Shown in pieces: positions 9,890 through 16,961 of a DNA stretch of 20,019 nt; position 1 is the first letter of the stretch; every line of letters starts with the position of its first letter. Origin of the DNA: a virus; IMG/VR virus record IMGVR_UViG_3300009061_000007, positions 1-20,019 of that record; one strand, written 5' to 3'. A program made the position numbers and the translations under genes. The notes below the pieces were generated by a model. The model saw only the letters and a list, made by a program, of their open reading frames with translations, was not told where the DNA came from and searched no databases.

Positions 9890-10627
9890 TCACTCCGTTG
9901 GCAGCAGCAGTGCGCTCTCACCCATCAGTGCGAGGAGCCTCTGGAAGGCGAGTTGCTCAGCCGAAGCGGCTTGCTCGACACTGGCATTCGGGCCAGTCCC
10001 CGCCGCGTAATCGCGCATGACGTAGTCGAACGCCGTCTGTGCGATCTGATCCTGCACCGACATGGGCGCCCGTTCAGCAGGCAGGATACCTTGCAAGGCT
10101 GCAAGCTCCGCGACGTTGTACTGCGAAAGCTCTGCCGCGGCGTTGGCTCGGATCTGCTCAGGCGTAAGCGGAGGTAGCGACGCATCCGTGAGAGGTGACC
10201 CTGTCGTCTGCGCCGTTGGTGTGCCGCCGGTGGTACCTTGCCCACGCGTTCGACGCGGGGCAGACGGACCTCCCTGTGCAGGACTTCTACCTTCTTCAAC
10301 CGCCGCGACCATGTCCGCCCGAGCCGCATCAGCTGCGCGAAAGCTTTCAGCCGACAGATCGGTGGCACCTGCAAGACCTGCGACATTCGCCACCAGTCGA
10401 TTGCCAAGGTCTTGCTGCGCTGCACGCGATGTAGGGTTCACGAATGGGATCGTGTTGACGATCGCCTGCCCTGCTTGAGACATGAAGTCCGGGAGTACGC
10501 CGCGCAGAGCCTCCGCGCGCTGCTGCGCGGCATCAGCCTGAGGCGCCGGCCCAGTCACCGCTGGAGGCATAGCTGGACTGACCGCAGCTTGGCCTCGGCG
10601 CTGACGTGTCTCATTGTTTCCTGCCAT
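9890..10627 (-). CDS. Ala/Gln-rich virion protein of unknown function, possibly internal
   Basis: This 245-residue product begins MAGNNETRQRRGQAA and is rich in Ala, Gln and Pro. It has a predicted helical part (LPDFMSQAGQAIVNTIPFVN), a disordered Gly/Pro/Thr linker in the middle and a helical C-terminal half (TPEQIRANAAAELSQYNVAELAALQG). I do not recognise the family. The ATG at 10627 is preferred because it sits one base after the stop of the adaptor gene and is preceded by GGGAGAG at suitable spacing. An in-frame GTG at 10651 would add eight residues but overlaps the upstream gene and lacks a comparable site. Its position between the adaptor and the giant internal protein suggests a second internal or tail-nozzle component, by context only. 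Confidence 0.6.
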   Translation of the reverse strand: MAGNNETRQRRGQAAVSPAMPPAVTGPAPQADAAQQRAEALRGVLPDFMSQAGQAIVNTIPFVNPTSRAAQQDLGNRLVANVAGLAGATDLSAESFRAADAARADMVAAVEEGRSPAQGGPSAPRRTRGQGTTGGTPTAQTTGSPLTDASLPPLTPEQIRANAAAELSQYNVAELAALQGILPAERAPMSVQDQIAQTAFDYVMRDYAAGTGPNASVEQAASAEQLAFQRLLALMGESALLLPTE

Positions 10628-10628
10628 C

Positions 10629-11390
10629 TCATCTCTCCCATGACCAGCCACGTTCCCCGAAACCGGGGCGGCTAGGTGCGTGAAGTTTCCGCATAGAGGT
10701 TCTGCGGGCTAGAGCAACCGTCGAAGAGAACGAGGTCTGAAATTCTTTTGCCCTGTTCGGGCTGCCCGCGTCAACATCTACGATGCGCAGAGCGAGGTAC
10801 GCAGCCCAGTCCAGCATCTCGATGTGATGGTGCTCGGGGACCTCAGGGACCGCTTCGAGATCGTCCACGTGGAGGCGATAGATCGGCTCCCGGATCACGC
10901 GCAGGCGGATCGTCTGCTCGCTGTCAGGGGTCGGGAAGAGCTTCATGGTCGCGACGCCGACGCTGCCGTCACAGTCCTCGCTGAGACCTTCGTCAGTCTG
11001 GAACGCGAGCGCCGGTCCCTGCGGTAGGCCTACGATGTTCTCACCCATGGACGGCTGGACGCCGGGAAGCTGATAGCCGCCCACAGACGCGTGACCGACA
11101 CGGAGTAGGTCCCCGTTCTGCCCGTCGCGCCGCGCGGAGACCACGGCCAAGACCGAAGGGTGTAGATCGTAATCAGCCTGCCCGGCGACCGTCTGCAGGA
11201 CGCATGCCTCTTCGTTGCGGTGATCCAGAATGACAAAGCCCAGCCGCGCTAGGCGCCGCTGAGCTTCGTCGATGTATCTTACGAGCGTCGCGTCGCTCCA
11301 GAGACGATCATTCCCATCTCCGCCGACCTGATTGCTCCGGTCGTGCAAGATGTTGTGCCTCAGCTCGAAGAGCAGTTCGCCGACGTTCAT
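10629..11390 (-). CDS. Head-tail adaptor protein (SU10-adaptor-like)
   Basis: This 253-residue protein has an N-terminal helical region with LWSDATLVRYIDEAQRRLAR, a pattern typical of podovirus adaptor / tail-tubular-A-like proteins. A beta-rich middle (QADYDLHPSVLAVVSARRDG, then MKLFPTPDSEQTIRLRVIRE) follows, and then the helical LDWAAYLALRIVD segment usual in this group. In relatives such a protein binds below the portal and closes the filled head. The C-terminus is basic and aromatic (FGERGWSWER). The ATG at 11390 has AAGGTG just upstream and follows the preceding stop by 15 bases. Its stop codon lies one base before the next start, implying translational coupling. The family call rests on pattern recognition; the exact adaptor class is uncertain. 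Confidence 0.7.
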   Translation of the reverse strand: MNVGELLFELRHNILHDRSNQVGGDGNDRLWSDATLVRYIDEAQRRLARLGFVILDHRNEEACVLQTVAGQADYDLHPSVLAVVSARRDGQNGDLLRVGHASVGGYQLPGVQPSMGENIVGLPQGPALAFQTDEGLSEDCDGSVGVATMKLFPTPDSEQTIRLRVIREPIYRLHVDDLEAVPEVPEHHHIEMLDWAAYLALRIVDVDAGSPNRAKEFQTSFSSTVALARRTSMRKLHAPSRPGFGERGWSWER

Positions 11391-11405
11391 GAGGCACCTT
11401 CCGCG

Positions 11406-11759
11406 TTAGAGCTTGCGGAAAGGGTACTTCAAACGATCGCGATAGCCAATAACCTGTTTCGTCGCGGGGTCGAGAACCGCGGTCGAGGTGACCGCGTTCT
11501 CCAGAATTTCCACGATCCCGATCGGAACGGAGGCCTTCTCGCCGGGGCGCAGCATGAAGCCACGACCGTTCAGGCCCAAGAACAGCCCGGTCGGGGGGAT
11601 GTCATCGTTCTCCTCAAGGAGGATCTCGACCCGGTCGCTCTTGGGCTTCGTGGTCCGCTTCTTCGCCGCGGGCTTCTTCGCCGCGGGCGCCGGCGCCTGC
11701 TCGTTCTCGTCGTCAGCGATGACTTCGCTCTTGGTGGTCTCGTCCTCGTCATCAATCAT
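11406..11759 (-). CDS. Small virion-operon protein with basic Lys/Ala/Pro linker
   Basis: This encodes 117 residues. An acidic start (MIDDEDETTKSE) is followed by a low-complexity APAPAAKKPAAKKRTTKPKSD segment (about residues 22-43) and then a compact, probably beta-rich domain of about 70 residues (RVEILLEENDDIPPTGLFLG...RPGEKASVPIGIVEIL). The folded part looks like a conserved small protein found in capsid operons of podoviruses, but no function is known to me. The basic linker could touch DNA or the capsid lining. The ATG at 11759 overlaps the end of the upstream gene by eight bases and has AGGA about nine bases upstream. Confidence 0.55.
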   Translation of the reverse strand: MIDDEDETTKSEVIADDENEQAPAPAAKKPAAKKRTTKPKSDRVEILLEENDDIPPTGLFLGLNGRGFMLRPGEKASVPIGIVEILENAVTSTAVLDPATKQVIGYRDRLKYPFRKL

Positions 11760-12033
11760 CGGAAGCTTCCTCTGTCATTGCTCGTGAAAATGCAGTGTCG
11801 TACTCGTCGCCCTTCGACAGCTTGTCCATGGCTTTGTCGAGGAACTCGAAGAGCTCTTCTTTCTTGGTGAAGACGAACTCGACGTAGGGGCTGCGATAAG
11901 GCCCGTCGGCCTTCGCATTTTGCTTCTCGATGTCAGGGTCACGCATCTCAACGGTGTACCCGTTGCCTGCGGCCTTGACCTTGATTTCATCTGTCATGAT
12001 CAGCATCCCCGGCCCCGAAACCTCGGTTTCCAT
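11752..12033 (-). CDS. Small acidic protein with a scaffold-like C-terminal DEYDTAF motif
   Basis: This 93-residue protein has a short beta-like N-terminal half (KVKAAGNGYTVEMRDPD) and a helical C-terminal half (TKKEELFEFLDKAMDKL). It ends in GDEYDTAFSRAMTEEASDD. The DEYDTAFSRA element closely resembles DDFDTAFSEA at the start and ADFDAAFAEF at the end of the scaffold encoded nearby, which suggests a shared docking element. I do not recognise the family. The ATG at 12033 is chosen because GAGGA lies eight bases upstream; an internal ATG at 11997 lacks a comparable site. The gene follows a UUCG-loop hairpin and overlaps the next gene by eight bases. Confidence 0.55.
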   Translation of the reverse strand: METEVSGPGMLIMTDEIKVKAAGNGYTVEMRDPDIEKQNAKADGPYRSPYVEFVFTKKEELFEFLDKAMDKLSKGDEYDTAFSRAMTEEASDD

Positions 12034-12056
12034 TGTCAGATCCTCGAAGGGTGGAA

Positions 12057-12075
12057 GGGGGGCCGAAGCCCCCCC
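12057..12075 (-). terminator. UUCG-loop hairpin downstream of the decoration gene (terminator or mRNA stabiliser)
   Basis: On the minus strand the sequence folds into a perfect 7-bp GC stem, GGGGGGC / GCCCCCC, closed on an exceptionally stable C(UUCG)G tetraloop. Only TTCC follows, not a full U-run, so it may be a partial terminator or a 3'-end stabiliser. It starts a few bases after the stop of the 12081-12392 gene. Confidence 0.6.
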
Positions 12076-12080
12076 AACTC

Positions 12081-12392
12081 TTAGCGCATCGCGAGGAAGT
12101 GGTAACCCTCGGTGTCGGCCATGATCGACGCAGCCACCGTGAAGCCGTCGTCGTTGATCGTGATCAGGTCGGCCACAACCGTCTGAGTGCCGCCGGTGAC
12201 CGTCTGGAAGGCCGCACCGGCCATCGTGTCGACAGTCTCGTATTTGGCAGCCGCGTCAGCGTTGAAGAGCGTGACCGCGCGAGGGCGGAAGCCCGTGCGG
12301 ACCACAAGCTCCGTCCCGTCCGACGTGAGAGTGCCGGACATGATGTTCGCCATGTCGAAGGACCCGGCGTTTGCGTTTGCAGTGTAGTTCAT
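12081..12392 (-). CDS. Putative capsid decoration / head-stabilising protein
   Basis: This 103-residue protein is rich in Ala, Thr and Gly. Its layout (NIMSGTLTSDGTELVVRTGF, then RPRAVTLFNADAAAKYETVD, then an acidic Ala/Thr-rich beta end) is like that of short proteins encoded directly after N4-gp56-type capsid genes, which are usually considered head decoration or minor capsid proteins. No catalytic motif is visible. The gene stands alone between two stable hairpins, so its message could be produced in different amounts from its neighbours, which fits a high-copy capsid accessory. The upstream sequence includes CAAAGGAACC before ATG 12392, a good ribosome binding site. The decoration role is inferred from position and size. 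Confidence 0.5.
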   Translation of the reverse strand: MNYTANANAGSFDMANIMSGTLTSDGTELVVRTGFRPRAVTLFNADAAAKYETVDTMAGAAFQTVTGGTQTVVADLITINDDGFTVAASIMADTEGYHFLAMR

Positions 12393-12421
12393 GGTTCAGG
12401 TTCCTTTGCTGAGGGCAACTG

Positions 12422-12441
12422 AAAGGGGCCCGGAGGCCCCT
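12422..12441 (-). terminator. Hairpin after the major capsid gene
   Basis: The minus-strand sequence AGGGGCC-TCCG-GGCCCCT forms a perfect 7-bp stem with a 4-base loop and is followed by TTC, making TTTC with the last stem base. It lies within five bases of the capsid stop codon. Its place after the most abundantly made virion protein resembles the leaky terminators that follow capsid genes in other phages. Confidence 0.6.
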
Positions 12442-12445
12442 CCCG

Positions 12446-13477
12446 TTATGCGGTCGCCGTGCTTTCCAGACGCGCCATGAAGGCTTCCTGCAGGATGATG
12501 GTCCCGTTCCAGAACTTGTAGCCCACGGTGCCACGCTGAGCGAGCGGATCGCCCGGGGAGGGCTTAGGGTTCACGACCATGGGGGTCATCGACGACTTGC
12601 CCTTGAGAGGCACCATGCCGAACGCGTCGCGGCCGAAGTACAGGATCGGGTAGACGTCCGCGTTGGTGCCGCCCGTCGAGCGGTTGGTACCCGCGGCGCC
12701 GCCTGCATCCGCCCACGGCTCGATGACCGTGGAGGTCAAGTAGCGGACCTGCTCGACCGAGCCGATCTCGCCTTCGAAGGGCGAGGTGTGGGGGCCGTAA
12801 TCCGCGACGGGCTTGAAGCCTGCCATGGAGCGGATGTCGGTCTCCAGATCGGGGTGGCAGACCGCCATGTAGGCCGCTTCGACCGACTTGGTGTTGTAGT
12901 CCGGGGTGGACGCAACGACCGAGGAGATCTTCTTCGCGTTCTGGCGGTTCAGACCGGTCGTGACGCGGCGCTGATCTGCGAGCGAGATCGGGGCCACGAC
13001 GTTCGCGCGACCTGCCACACCGTTGGCGTAGAAGACGTTCGTGCCGGCCTTCAGGACGTTGAAGCGCAGGGTTTCCAGCGTCATCGCCGCGCTCTCGCCG
13101 AGCACGTCGGTGGACACACGCAGAACCGGGTCGGTGTGCGTGTCCTCGATCACGTCGGTGATCGTGATGAAGTCGCCGTATTGCTGCAGCGTGATCGTGT
13201 AGTCCTGATTGGCCAGACGCGAGCCTTGCGGCGTGACGCCTTCGATCAGGGGCTGGATGCGCACCGGGATGTTGAAATCCGCCTGCGCGTTGCCGTCACC
13301 GGCCGAGCCGGTTGCGCCCTGCAGGAAGTACCGACGGAACTTCGCGGTCTGCGTGTTGTTCGTCGGAAGCTCATAGGTCTGCCCGAACTTTTCGAGGCAG
13401 AGGTACGGCATGGCACGCTTGAGCATGCGAACGACCGAGTAGGCCGCGATTGCCGGGGAGATGTCACCATAGATCAT
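12446..13477 (-). CDS. Major capsid protein, N4-gp56 family
   Basis: This is a 343-residue HK97-fold capsid protein of the N4-gp56 type. Recognisable family features are the N-terminal ISPAIAAYSVVRMLKRAMP helix, the FRRYFLQGATGS stretch, QQYGDFITITDVIEDTH, the LADQRRVTTGLNRQNAKK helix, CHPDLETDIRSM, and the C-terminal YFGRDAFGMVPLKGKSSMTP and DPLAQRGTVGYKFWNGTIIL segments. Length is a little short of the roughly 400 residues common in this family. Many copies form the icosahedral shell on the scaffold encoded just upstream. The ATG at 13477 has AGGAG seven bases upstream, and the gene begins 23 bases after the scaffold stop. A hairpin follows at 12422-12441. Confidence 0.92.
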   Translation of the reverse strand: MIYGDISPAIAAYSVVRMLKRAMPYLCLEKFGQTYELPTNNTQTAKFRRYFLQGATGSAGDGNAQADFNIPVRIQPLIEGVTPQGSRLANQDYTITLQQYGDFITITDVIEDTHTDPVLRVSTDVLGESAAMTLETLRFNVLKAGTNVFYANGVAGRANVVAPISLADQRRVTTGLNRQNAKKISSVVASTPDYNTKSVEAAYMAVCHPDLETDIRSMAGFKPVADYGPHTSPFEGEIGSVEQVRYLTSTVIEPWADAGGAAGTNRSTGGTNADVYPILYFGRDAFGMVPLKGKSSMTPMVVNPKPSPGDPLAQRGTVGYKFWNGTIILQEAFMARLESTATA

Positions 13478-13500
13478 GTTCTGCTCCTAGACCAAAATGA

Positions 13501-14535
13501 TCAAATTTTCTTCGCGAACTCCGCGAATGCCGCATCGAAATCTGCCGGATCGGCGGACCCTTGAGGCGTTGACCGTTTGGACCTGACTGGAGCCAGACCA
13601 GCCGCCGCTTTTTTGGTGGCTGCGGGCAGCTCAGTGTCCTGAGACTGTTGTCGTTGTTCGTCGGAAGAAGCTTTGGCCTTCGGCGGCTCGACCCCGTTTT
13701 CCTTCCGGTACCGCTCCACCAAGTCTGCAACTTCTTCTGCAGTACCTTGAGTGATAACATGCTCGTAAGCTGCCCGCAAGTAGGTAGGTTGGTCTTCGAC
13801 CCACTTCACGACCTTATCACGAACATCATCATAGTCGGTGATTTGCTCCTGCAGCTGCGAGAGATGCGCGTGATCCGACATCACCGACACGGTCTCGCTG
13901 ATCGGGTCGAGCGCCTGCTTGACCTGAGCGAACACGAACTGGATCAGTTGCTGGTACTCCTGACGACGCGACAGGGCTTCGGCCCGCGCGATGTCCGGCC
14001 AGTCGTTCCGATAGGTTTCGAGCAGCTGCTGCTCTTCCTCGGTGTAGAGGGGCGGCGCTTCCTCTTTCGTCCCCTTGTCGTCGGCGCCCTTGTCGTCGGC
14101 GCCCTTGTCGTCGGCGCCCTTGTCGTCGGCGCCCTTGGGCGTCTGTTGCTGCTGGTGTTGCTCAGCTGAACCCTTGCCCAGAAGCTGCGACATACGTTCG
14201 AGCAGCTGCTCGTTTGTCAGCGGCTCGTCGTCACCTTTCGCGGCGTCATCTTCCTTGCCGCCCTTCTCTCCTGCGCCGCCATCGCCAGCAGCGTCGCTAT
14301 CAGGATCACCCCCAGCACCAGCGTCGGCGTCTTCCCCGCCCTTCGCGGCGTCATCATCTGCGGCTGCACCATCGTCACCCTCCTCCGCCGCCGCGGCAGC
14401 CGCGGCAGCTTCATCATCCGCACCGTCGGACGCACCATCGTCCGAAGCTGTGTCGTCAGTGACCTGCTCGTCATCGTTTTTGGACGCCTCGCTGAACGCG
14501 GTGTCGAAATCATCAGCTTTCGGTTTGGTGGTCAT
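13501..14535 (-). CDS. Capsid scaffolding protein
   Basis: This 344-residue protein is extremely acidic and Ala/Asp/Gly-rich in its first third. Next come a LTNEQLLERMSQLLG helix, a Gln run, a GADDKGADDK tandem repeat, and then a helical, probably coiled-coil domain (TEEEQQLLETYRNDWPDIAR through DLVERYRKENG). The end is basic and turns into PADFDAAFAEFAKKI. Composition, length and location between portal and capsid genes are those of a podovirus scaffold, which shapes the procapsid and is then lost. The C-terminal helix is the usual capsid-binding site in such proteins. Oddly, DDFDTAFSEASK at residues 8-19 nearly duplicates that C-terminal motif. No maturation-protease motif is seen nearby. 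Confidence 0.82.
   Translation of the reverse strand: MTTKPKADDFDTAFSEASKNDDEQVTDDTASDDGASDGADDEAAAAAAAAEEGDDGAAADDDAAKGGEDADAGAGGDPDSDAAGDGGAGEKGGKEDDAAKGDDEPLTNEQLLERMSQLLGKGSAEQHQQQQTPKGADDKGADDKGADDKGADDKGTKEEAPPLYTEEEQQLLETYRNDWPDIARAEALSRRQEYQQLIQFVFAQVKQALDPISETVSVMSDHAHLSQLQEQITDYDDVRDKVVKWVEDQPTYLRAAYEHVITQGTAEEVADLVERYRKENGVEPPKAKASSDEQRQQSQDTELPAATKKAAAGLAPVRSKRSTPQGSADPADFDAAFAEFAKKI
14072..14137. repeat. 15-bp tandem repeat in the scaffold gene
   Basis: The unit CCCTTGTCGTCGGCG occurs four times in exact tandem at 14072-14131, plus a partial copy. It encodes GADDK pentapeptides on the minus strand. Perfect identity at third positions indicates recent slippage expansion; the length keeps the reading frame. 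Confidence 0.9.
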
Positions 14536-14547
14536 TGTGCTCTCCGG

Positions 14548-14808
14548 TTACTTTTCCAGTTGTTGTTTCAGATATTGGTCTTGTTTGTAAGCTGCACGAT
14601 CCAACTTACGCAATATATTTCTGTAGACCAGTGCTTCGGCCTGAGTGCTTTGTAGTTTGTCAGGAGGACAATTTACGAGATCATCCTTGGCACCTTCAAG
14701 CAACGCATCCATCCACTTGCGGACAAGGATGATCTCAGGTGTTCCGAGGTACTTCCTGATCTCGTTAAGAAGCTCCGCCTCCCTCTCCTTGGGGCTGTTG
14801 CTCGACAT
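14548..14808 (-). CDS. Small helical protein between portal and scaffold, lower GC
   Basis: This 86-residue product is charged and almost entirely helical by eye (SPKEREAELLNEIRKYLG, VRKWMDALLEGAKDD, TQAEALVYRNILRKLDRAAY). It has no recognisable domain. The gene overlaps the 3' end of the portal gene by 44 bases; ATG 14808 has GAGGAG nine bases upstream inside the portal frame. The part outside the overlap is near 44% GC over 14581-14700, clearly below the surrounding genes, and uses A/T-ending codons. It may be a portal- or scaffold-associated chaperone-like factor, but this is context only, and a horizontally acquired insert is also possible. Confidence 0.65.
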   Translation of the reverse strand: MSSNSPKEREAELLNEIRKYLGTPEIILVRKWMDALLEGAKDDLVNCPPDKLQSTQAEALVYRNILRKLDRAAYKQDQYLKQQLEK

Positions 14809-16951
14809 CCGGCATTACTCCTCGCTCTAGCGCATCCAGCGCTGTGTTGACTGTCTGGGCTTGGGCCGCGGTCATGCTCTTCTCGCCGAGGGCGATGTTT
14901 TTCGCCGCCTCGGTGAGGACGTTGCGCAGCTCCGCCTCGAACATCTGCTTCGCTTGAGCCTGCGCCTCGGCCTGTGCCCCATCGCGTGCCTTGCGACGAC
15001 GCTCGGCTTCCTGCGGCGCCACCAGCAGCCCCTGAAGATCCCGCACCGCGAACCGGGCCTCGGTGAATTTGCGCGTATCGACGTCCAAGCGCTCGTCGTC
15101 CGTGAGCGTCGTCGCCAGCTGGTCCATCTGCTGGCCCCGAACCTCCTTGGCAATGAGGCTGGTCGCGCCGCGCGCCACCGCGTTGTAGTCACCCTTCGGT
15201 ACCCGGGGGTTGAAGACCTGATTGAACGTGATGAGCGACTGCATGACCGACTGGGTGAAGCTGTCAAAGTTCCGCACCACATCCTTGAATGGCAGGGCCG
15301 CGTCGGCGCGCAGCATGCTCGCGCCAGCAGCCGTCCGCATGGGCTCTGCGGTCCCGCGGGGCGCCTCTTGGCCCGCTTGCGGGCTCACGAAGGTCTCCTG
15401 ATCCGCGAAGTCCATGTAGAGCTGGATGATCTGCAGAAGCTCCGTGATGTGGCTGTCGATCGAGATGTTCCGGATCGCCGGGACATTGGCGTCCTGACCT
15501 ACTCCCTCGCGGTAGTAGATCCGGTGCGAGCCTATGCTGGTCGTATCCTGATCAGGTCTGAGCAGATCCTCGTTCATCTCCATTGACGGCCCGCAGACCA
15601 TCGACCCGTTGTCCAGCACCATCCGCGCCGCCGCGGAGACCGACATCTGGCTGTCGCGCATGACGGCCGGCAGACCGCTGCCCACGAGAGTGGTGTCGTC
15701 CTCGTCGAACACGAAGGTGTGGATGGTGCGGACGTCCTCGCCGAGCTTCCGCCACGTGTTGATGTCGGCCTTGATGATCTTGGTGCCGACCATCCAGATC
15801 TCGGCCTCGACGTCATCCGACATCTTGTCGCTGGGCACCTCGGCGCCCGCGCGCTTCAGGTCCTTGGCGCTGATTGTCCCGTAATAGCAGATCACCTCGT
15901 ACCTGCTGCCACCCGGCTTGGCCGACCGCTCCTCGCCTGCAGCGATGTCCCGCAGGGAGTTCTCGAAGTTCTCCGGCTTGTAGTTGCCGTCCGAATGATG
16001 CTTGATCGCAGCCTTGACCTGATCCTCGAAGAAGTCCTCCCGCCGCCCCAGCTCGCGCAGCTGGGCCCGCGTCAGGATCTTGCGCACCCAGTACCCCTCC
16101 ATGTCTGCGAAACTCTTGGCGTTCATATCCGGATAGAAATCCCAGACCGAGATGAAGTCGAACGACGGGCGGTAGGTGGTCTGCTCGCGCACGCGCGGCC
16201 TGCCTCCGTCGACGTCCCACGTCGTGATGGTCGTCGGCTGCGCGAATGGTCCGTGCAGGAAGCCGGGGCCGTACATGATCCCGGACCGCAGGACCGACCG
16301 CACCAGTGCGATGTAGTCGGGGTTGTGATCCCCACCCATCTCCGCGAGCTGATCCTCGATCTCGATCTCAAGCTCCCGGGCCCGCTCTTCTGCGATCTCC
16401 TGCACCGCGGCGCGGACCGTGGCCGCTGTGACCTGCGGCTTGGGCGGACCCTGCATGGGCGGCATACCTGCAGCCGGGCCGGGCTGCCCCTCGGGAGGAG
16501 CCGCCTGACCTTGCCCGGGCTCGCCCTCGGGCGCGACCGCCGCGTCCAGCTGCGCGATCTCTTGCAGCTTCTTCATGACGTCTTCAGGGGTGATGTCCGC
16601 GGACGGGGTCGCCTTGATCTCCCAGTTCTTCTCGTTACCCGGGAACATCAGGTTCATGATCCGCGCGAGCGTCAGAAGCACCTTCACCCGCGTGATGCGG
16701 GGGTAAGCTCGTGACATGTTGGGAGGTAGTTTCTGCTCGATCTCCGGGTCGTACTTGCCTGCGAACTGACGGAGGTTCTTGATCCAGTTGTGCTCGGCGT
16801 TCTGCCGGTCCTTCTTGTATTCTTCGAACGTTTCTCGAAGTTTGGCGCCGATGACAGCCATCTCGGCCGGGTTGAGCGTGCGAACCGGGACGTCCTCGCC
16901 GGGGGCCGCATCCACTGTCACGGGTGGCAGCTTGGGGTTCATCTGGTTCAT
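14765..16951 (-). CDS. Portal protein
   Basis: This 728-residue protein forms the dodecameric ring through which terminase threads DNA. The N-terminal NAEHNWIKNLRQFAGKYDPE and the following TLARIMNLMFPGNEKNWEIK are typical of large podovirus (N4-gp59-like) portals. So are VRSVLRSGIMYGPGFLHGPF, FDFISVWDFYPDMNAKSFAD, the VSAAARMVLDNGSMVCGPSM helix and a C-terminal Ala/Gln-rich helical barrel. A Pro/Gln/Gly-rich loop (APEGEPGQGQAAPPEGQPGP) lies at about residues 145-180. The ATG at 16951 is preceded by GAGG and begins 11 bases after the terminase gene ends. The 3' end overlaps the next small gene. Assignment is also supported by position between terminase and scaffold. Confidence 0.88.
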   Translation of the reverse strand: MNQMNPKLPPVTVDAAPGEDVPVRTLNPAEMAVIGAKLRETFEEYKKDRQNAEHNWIKNLRQFAGKYDPEIEQKLPPNMSRAYPRITRVKVLLTLARIMNLMFPGNEKNWEIKATPSADITPEDVMKKLQEIAQLDAAVAPEGEPGQGQAAPPEGQPGPAAGMPPMQGPPKPQVTAATVRAAVQEIAEERARELEIEIEDQLAEMGGDHNPDYIALVRSVLRSGIMYGPGFLHGPFAQPTTITTWDVDGGRPRVREQTTYRPSFDFISVWDFYPDMNAKSFADMEGYWVRKILTRAQLRELGRREDFFEDQVKAAIKHHSDGNYKPENFENSLRDIAAGEERSAKPGGSRYEVICYYGTISAKDLKRAGAEVPSDKMSDDVEAEIWMVGTKIIKADINTWRKLGEDVRTIHTFVFDEDDTTLVGSGLPAVMRDSQMSVSAAARMVLDNGSMVCGPSMEMNEDLLRPDQDTTSIGSHRIYYREGVGQDANVPAIRNISIDSHITELLQIIQLYMDFADQETFVSPQAGQEAPRGTAEPMRTAAGASMLRADAALPFKDVVRNFDSFTQSVMQSLITFNQVFNPRVPKGDYNAVARGATSLIAKEVRGQQMDQLATTLTDDERLDVDTRKFTEARFAVRDLQGLLVAPQEAERRRKARDGAQAEAQAQAKQMFEAELRNVLTEAAKNIALGEKSMTAAQAQTVNTALDALERGVMPDVEQQPQGEGGGAS

Positions 16952-16961
16952 AGCCGTGGCC

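Noticed and set aside
14075-14590. Plus-strand Ser/Ala/Pro-rich frame opposite the scaffold
   Set aside because: Arises from the antisense of Asp/Ala/Gly-rich low-complexity codons; no start signal.
15719-16714. Plus-strand open frame of 331 codons opposite the portal
   Set aside because: The portal frame has clear family motifs; the opposite frame has the Asp/Leu/Arg-rich composition of an antisense shadow.
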